This document shows, in pieces, positions 60,032-64,000 of a DNA stretch of 64,000 nucleotides. The translations under genes and the position numbers were made by a program. Source of the DNA: Ktedonobacteria bacterium (GTDB taxonomy: Bacteria > Chloroflexota > Ktedonobacteria > Ktedonobacterales > JACDGC01); the NCBI GenBank assembly GCA_027459785.1, contig DAIDGU010000073.1, positions 1 through 64,000 on the forward strand, written 5' to 3'. The notes under the pieces are model-generated. The model worked only from the letters and a program-made list of their open reading frames with translations. It was not told where the DNA came from and did not search any database. Numbering within the stretch: the stretch's first letter is position 1; each line of letters opens with the position of its first letter.

Positions 60032-63000
60032 CTATTGTGTTGCCTGTGCGGCGGGCGTCGGCACGTGCGCGGCTCCCAACATCGTCCGCACCATGAGCGT
60101 CGTTAAATTCATGGTCAATTGGTTGCCCATGAGCAGATTCGGCTGATCGGCACCGACAAAGGTGAACTCATCCAATGCCCAGCACCACCAGATCGAGCCG
60201 GCATCGAAGACCACCGCGCTGGAGATCGTGCGGTAATACACCGTATCGGCGATACGCTCCCGCCCCCGGCTCGAAACCAAGGTGGACTGGCCCAAGATCG
60301 AAACATTCGTTGGTGCCATGCCGTTGCTGGCGGGCGCATCGTAGGTATAACCGAGCAGGCCACCGGAGATGATCGAGGAGGGGAGAAAGCCTACACTACT
60401 TTCCAAGTATTCCAGGTCGCCACCGCGCACATGCCAATCTGGCAGGTAGGCATTCTTCGTCGTCGATGTTGTTGAGTCTAGGATGAAGCCACCAAACTGA
60501 ATGCCCAAAAGTTGGTTTTCGGGCCGGTTCAGAATCGGATCGCGCCAGCGGGCGGTCGTCAGATCGCGCGTGGCGGCATGGCGATACATGGGATCGAGAT
60601 TCGGCGCGGTTTGGTCATAGGGCGGCGCGATCTCCGGCACTGGGCCGGAAGTGACTTTATAGCATACCAGCGTGCGTCCGTCACTGCTGAGCCGCGCCTG
60701 CCAATAGCCGTCGCCGCCGCCCAAAAAGCCTAGGCTGACGCCGGCATCCCGTGCGTGGTCCAGCCCGTCATACATCGCCTTCGTCCAATACTCGTCGTGG
60801 CCAAGCATGAGAAATACGCTATGCTGGGTGAGCGTCTGCGGGTTGGCATTGACATCGACATCCGTCGTATAGCTCACATCAAAGCCGGACCGTTCCAGCC
60901 AGCGAATGCTGTGAATGTCATAGCTGAGCAACTGGCCAGCGCCGGCATCTCCCGCGTAGGGGCGATTGAACGAAACGGCGGTCGCCCGGTTGGGGGCGAA
61001 CTCGTCATAGGGATTGATGCCGCTGCCGGTATCTTGCCCATACATGCTGTAACCACCCCAGGTGTTGAACGCCTGATAGGTGTTGACTGGCAAGCTCACC
61101 AGGATCTCCGAGGGCGAGGCGTCGGTCGCCGGCTGGCGCACCACCAGCGGGATATACGACGCGCCCTGCGGTGCCGTCAGCTTGATCAAGTAGACGCCGG
61201 TCAGCCAATTGTTCGGAATGGTCAGGGTAGCAGATACCTGCCAATGGGCGTCCAGGGCATGCGTGGTCGGGTCCGGCTGGCAGGCACAGCCGTGTAATTG
61301 GCCGTTGGCCCAATAGCCCTGCACCTGGCTTTGCTTGATATGCTGATGCAGATAGAGGCGACCGCCCAGGCCGTAGTACCACCCCAGGCGATACACGTCG
61401 ATATCATAACTGGTAGTCTGCTTGGTGCTGATGAAAAGATGTACCGTCGCGCCGGGCAGCGCCGACGGCGTATCCGCGTAGCCCTGAATAAAGGTCGTGT
61501 TCGTGCCAGGGGCGAGCTGCCAGGCGCTTGTCCCCAAGATTTGGTTTTCGACGGAGACCGGCACCGTCGGATCATAAAACGATGAGGTCAGCGGCGCGGC
61601 GGGCGCGACGAGGTGGCGATCGCGATAGAAACCGGCCCCGGAGGTCAGCACGACACAGGCCAGCAGGCCCGCCATGCCCCAGCGCGTCATCTGCGCGCCC
61701 CGATCCGGCAGGCGCACCACCGGTGCGCGCATAACGGTGCCTTGCTCATCAGCATCAGCGGCGATAGCCACCGGCATAGCCTGATCGGTTTGCAGGCCCA
61801 CGCCCACCGCCAGCGCGATCAGCGTGACCAGGATCTGCCACTCGCCAGCGCTGAAAAAGTGCGCATCCAGCACATCGATACTGAAGTTGACCACCAGCAC
61901 GGTAAAGATGCCCGTCAACACCTGCTGATTGAAGCCGTGAGTGCGCTGACGCACCTGCCACACATACCGGCAGACGATGAAGATGAAGGCGGCGAACGCG
62001 AGGAGATAGACCAAGCCGCCACGATAGAGCAACAGCAAGTAAAAGCTCTCGGTACTGCCAAATGTCAAGACAGGATAGTTGAAGTTTGGTTGCACGCCGA
62101 AAACGAGCGTACCCAGGCTGCCCAGCACCGTCGCCATGACGATGCTCCAGTGCAGCCCGCGTGTGGCCCAGGTGTTGGGGACCGCCGTGTGGTGGCCGGC
62201 GCTCGCGGGATTATTGAACTGGAAGGCGAACCGCTGGATGATATAGGGCGTCAGTGCCAGGCCGCCGATCACTGCCGCGATGAGCGCCAGGCGCGTCGTG
62301 CGCGCCAGCCCGCCGTTCAAGCGCCACGCCAGCGCATAGCCGATGACGATGGCGATGATGCCAGCAGTACTCAGCGTGGATAGCAGCGCCACCACATTGA
62401 AAAGCAGCAGCACGATCAGCCACATATTGTAGCGCCGCCCCAATTTCTGCGCATTGCTGTCTTTGGTCTGAATTTGATTGATCAGCAGGATCGTATACGC
62501 CGAGATCGCGGCTAAGATCTCCCACCCGCCCACGAGCGAGGTGGCGCGGTGAATGCGCGGGCTTTCCGCCGTCTCATAGGTTGGATAGAGCGCGAGCAAG
62601 AAATTTTCGACGCCGGGGAAATGGAAGATCTGCAACACGCCGATGATGCTGATCGCGGAACAGACGCCGATGATCACTTTCACCATCGTCGTCAGGCGCA
62701 ATGGTAGCGGCAAGGCTTCGAGGATCACCCGATACCATAGGTAATATTCGATGGGACCGGCCAGAGCGTTGATCGTCTCCTTTGCGATATAGATATGGCG
62801 CAACACGACCATCGCCAGAGGAATGAACGTGCCGGTGCCAATGATCAGGAGAAACGCCGTGTCGATGGCCGTCACCTGGAACGAGAAATCGCGGCGCAGC
62901 ACGCGGCGACCAATCAGCAGCAGAGCGAAGAGCATGAGCAACAGATCGCCGGGCTTCAGACCACCGATCGCGCGCGAAACTGCTGCGGTCAGTACCGCAA

Positions 63001-63316
63001 CAGAAAACAAAATGTATGTTCCATAGGTCATCCAGCGGCCCTGGCCCAAGCGTTGGTTGAGGGCTTGCCACCAGGAAGTGTCGGTGGTATTTGCTGCGAT
63101 CCGTTGCCCTGTGGCAGTCATACGTTGCCTCTTTCGCTTGATATCCGGCGCTTCCAGTATAACCCGCTGTGCCGCCATATGATCATGATCTACACCGCTT
63201 TTCCTATGTCGCCGACGCGCTATAACCAGCACGCCCACCGCCAGCACGCCCAGGAGGCCGATCCCCCATACCACGTTGGTGAATGTCTTTGACGTGGTTG
63301 TTTGTCCCTTCACCAT
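60032..63316 (-). CDS. O-antigen ligase/polymerase-like membrane protein fused to an N,N-dimethylformamidase-like domain
   Basis: The N-terminal half has one membrane helix (about 14-34), a basic cytosolic loop, about ten helices (about 98-510) in the style of Wzy/O-antigen ligase proteins and another helix near 547-563. The C-terminal half (about 580-1090) is an exported beta-rich domain with YRLGWYYGLGGR, ASYIPLVVRQP and LGHDEYWTKAMYDGLDHARD, matching the large-subunit-like domain of N,N-dimethylformamidase. The two halves are joined in one frame with no stop. The ATG is preceded by a G-rich stretch (GTG one codon earlier). The glycosyltransferase gene ends 24 bases upstream. Confidence 0.8.
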   Translation of the reverse strand: MVKGQTTTSKTFTNVVWGIGLLGVLAVGVLVIARRRHRKSGVDHDHMAAQRVILEAPDIKRKRQRMTATGQRIAANTTDTSWWQALNQRLGQGRWMTYGTYILFSVAVLTAAVSRAIGGLKPGDLLLMLFALLLIGRRVLRRDFSFQVTAIDTAFLLIIGTGTFIPLAMVVLRHIYIAKETINALAGPIEYYLWYRVILEALPLPLRLTTMVKVIIGVCSAISIIGVLQIFHFPGVENFLLALYPTYETAESPRIHRATSLVGGWEILAAISAYTILLINQIQTKDSNAQKLGRRYNMWLIVLLLFNVVALLSTLSTAGIIAIVIGYALAWRLNGGLARTTRLALIAAVIGGLALTPYIIQRFAFQFNNPASAGHHTAVPNTWATRGLHWSIVMATVLGSLGTLVFGVQPNFNYPVLTFGSTESFYLLLLYRGGLVYLLAFAAFIFIVCRYVWQVRQRTHGFNQQVLTGIFTVLVVNFSIDVLDAHFFSAGEWQILVTLIALAVGVGLQTDQAMPVAIAADADEQGTVMRAPVVRLPDRGAQMTRWGMAGLLACVVLTSGAGFYRDRHLVAPAAPLTSSFYDPTVPVSVENQILGTSAWQLAPGTNTTFIQGYADTPSALPGATVHLFISTKQTTSYDIDVYRLGWYYGLGGRLYLHQHIKQSQVQGYWANGQLHGCACQPDPTTHALDAHWQVSATLTIPNNWLTGVYLIKLTAPQGASYIPLVVRQPATDASPSEILVSLPVNTYQAFNTWGGYSMYGQDTGSGINPYDEFAPNRATAVSFNRPYAGDAGAGQLLSYDIHSIRWLERSGFDVSYTTDVDVNANPQTLTQHSVFLMLGHDEYWTKAMYDGLDHARDAGVSLGFLGGGDGYWQARLSSDGRTLVCYKVTSGPVPEIAPPYDQTAPNLDPMYRHAATRDLTTARWRDPILNRPENQLLGIQFGGFILDSTTSTTKNAYLPDWHVRGGDLEYLESSVGFLPSSIISGGLLGYTYDAPASNGMAPTNVSILGQSTLVSSRGRERIADTVYYRTISSAVVFDAGSIWWCWALDEFTFVGADQPNLLMGNQLTMNLTTLMVRTMLGAAHVPTPAAQATQ

Positions 63317-63340
63317 CACCCCATGCCCCCCTCACCGCCT

Positions 63341-64000
63341 TTACCTCCTCCGTCGCCGCAACACCTCATGATAGACCGCGATAACCTGCGCGGTCGCGTT
63401 CTCGCGCGAGAGATGCGCGATATCTTGCCGCCCCGTCGTGCGGCGCGGCCCATGCAGCGCCCGCCAGATCTTATCAGCGAAATCCTCCGGCGTGCGCGCG
63501 GCGATAAAACAGCCTTCGGTCTGGCTGGTGACGCGGCGCACATCCCCCACGTCCGTCGCCACGATGGGTAGGTTGCAGGCCATCGCCTCTTTCACCACAT
63601 ACGGCCCGCCTTCCCAGAAGGAGGGCAACACCAGCACATCACAAGCGTTCATATATTGAATGACCATATCGTGAGGCTTCCCCGACACCTCAACCAATTC
63701 CACTGGCGCGCCCTTGGCACGCATCAACTCAGTCGCGGCCTCTGCGATGGACCAGCCCTTGACGGGAATGGCTTTGCTGTTGGCGAACAGCAAGTAGCGA
63801 TAGTTCAGATCGGGATTCAGCCCCAGCGCCCGCCGCGCCTCGCTTTGGGGAATGGGGCGGAAGGCATTGAAATTGACGCCCTGCTCCACCACCGTAACCC
63901 GCGCGCCCGTCAGCACGTTCGCCATCTCCTGCGACGGTACGATGCAGGCATCGGCATGGCGGGCGAGCGAGGGCGAGATGCGCCGACTGAACTTGCCCTG
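63341..64000 (-). CDS. GT4-type glycosyltransferase, 5' end beyond the window
   Basis: The frame is open to the window edge (RRISPSLARHADACIVPSQE before the first internal Met), so this is the C-terminal part only. The GT-B nucleotide-binding domain is clear: VVEQGVNFNAFRP, LLFANSKAIPVKGWSIA, ACDVLVLPSFWEGGPYVVKE then AMACNLPIVATDVGDV, with the E(x7)E retaining motif (Glu of WEGGPYVVKE). It probably adds a sugar to a surface polysaccharide or lipid. It precedes the ligase-like fusion gene on the same strand, consistent with an envelope-glycan operon. Confidence 0.88.
   Translation of the reverse strand, partial: QGKFSRRISPSLARHADACIVPSQEMANVLTGARVTVVEQGVNFNAFRPIPQSEARRALGLNPDLNYRYLLFANSKAIPVKGWSIAEAATELMRAKGAPVELVEVSGKPHDMVIQYMNACDVLVLPSFWEGGPYVVKEAMACNLPIVATDVGDVRRVTSQTEGCFIAARTPEDFADKIWRALHGPRRTTGRQDIAHLSRENATAQVIAVYHEVLRRRRR

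Overview
The window is GC-rich bacterial chromosome with no rRNA and one tRNA. The gene set fits a member of the Chloroflexota, possibly a Ktedonobacteria-like lineage. The supporting features are a PyrR-headed pyrimidine operon, a T-box-controlled serS, a four-subunit succinate dehydrogenase, a GerW/YtfJ-type protein, many Cys-anchored lipoproteins and very many short intergenic repeats. The phylum call is an inference from gene content and was not checked by a database search.

Layout. 1-3.7 kb: an AT-richer pair, a STAND/TPR ATPase and a GH130-type glycosidase. 3.8-5.1 kb: a tiny proline-rich ORF, a DJ-1/PfpI stress protein and a degraded Uma2 gene. 5.2-13.5 kb (minus): the de novo pyrimidine operon pyrR-pyrB-pyrC-carA-carB, with a PyrR-binding hairpin directly before the first Shine-Dalgarno. 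13.7-23.3 kb: lipoprotein esterase, metallophosphoesterase, isoaspartyl peptidase, serS with T-box leader, a GGDEF/HD-GYP c-di-GMP protein, DUF402, a PhoU-like protein and thiL. 24.3-35.9 kb: NYN-domain protein, DUF503, LOG-type phosphoribohydrolase, coaBC, PIG-L deacetylase, XdhC-like protein, peptide-type solute-binding lipoprotein and DoxX. 36-40.6 kb: tRNA-Arg(CCT), secreted proteins, GerW-like, LysR and ORF6C. 40.9-44.6 kb: sdhCDAB. 44.8-49.7 kb: IS982 remnant, PQQ-propeller fragment, solute-binding lipoprotein, glutamate dehydrogenase, a PTPS/QueD homologue and a DUF433/DUF5615 toxin-antitoxin pair with a frameshifted toxin. 49.8-51 kb: an Erm-type 23S rRNA methyltransferase behind a leader peptide and an intrinsic terminator. 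51.3-58.4 kb: receiver proteins, a KaiC-like ATPase, SDR and a DUF512 radical-SAM protein. 58.7-64 kb (minus): an S53 peptidase, an O-antigen-ligase-like protein fused to a dimethylformamidase-like domain, and a glycosyltransferase that runs off the window.

The most unusual property is the behaviour of several short repeat families, named here A to E. Family A has CACGAA-rich inverted arms, family B the GGACAGACA palindrome, family C a GGCGGTT..AACCGC block, family D GCCCCACCCCCCG ends, and family E a GTGTAGGGGCGGACCC block. They fill most gaps inside the pyr and sdh operons and form tandem arrays. They also lie in frame inside enzymes (carB twice, pyrC once), supply stop codons (carB, pyrB) and interrupt the serS T-box leader. 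This resembles the in-frame palindromic elements described in Rickettsia. The second notable locus is the erm gene, whose promoter, eight-codon Arg-rich leader peptide (two +X+ motifs) and terminator look like a macrolide-responsive attenuator.
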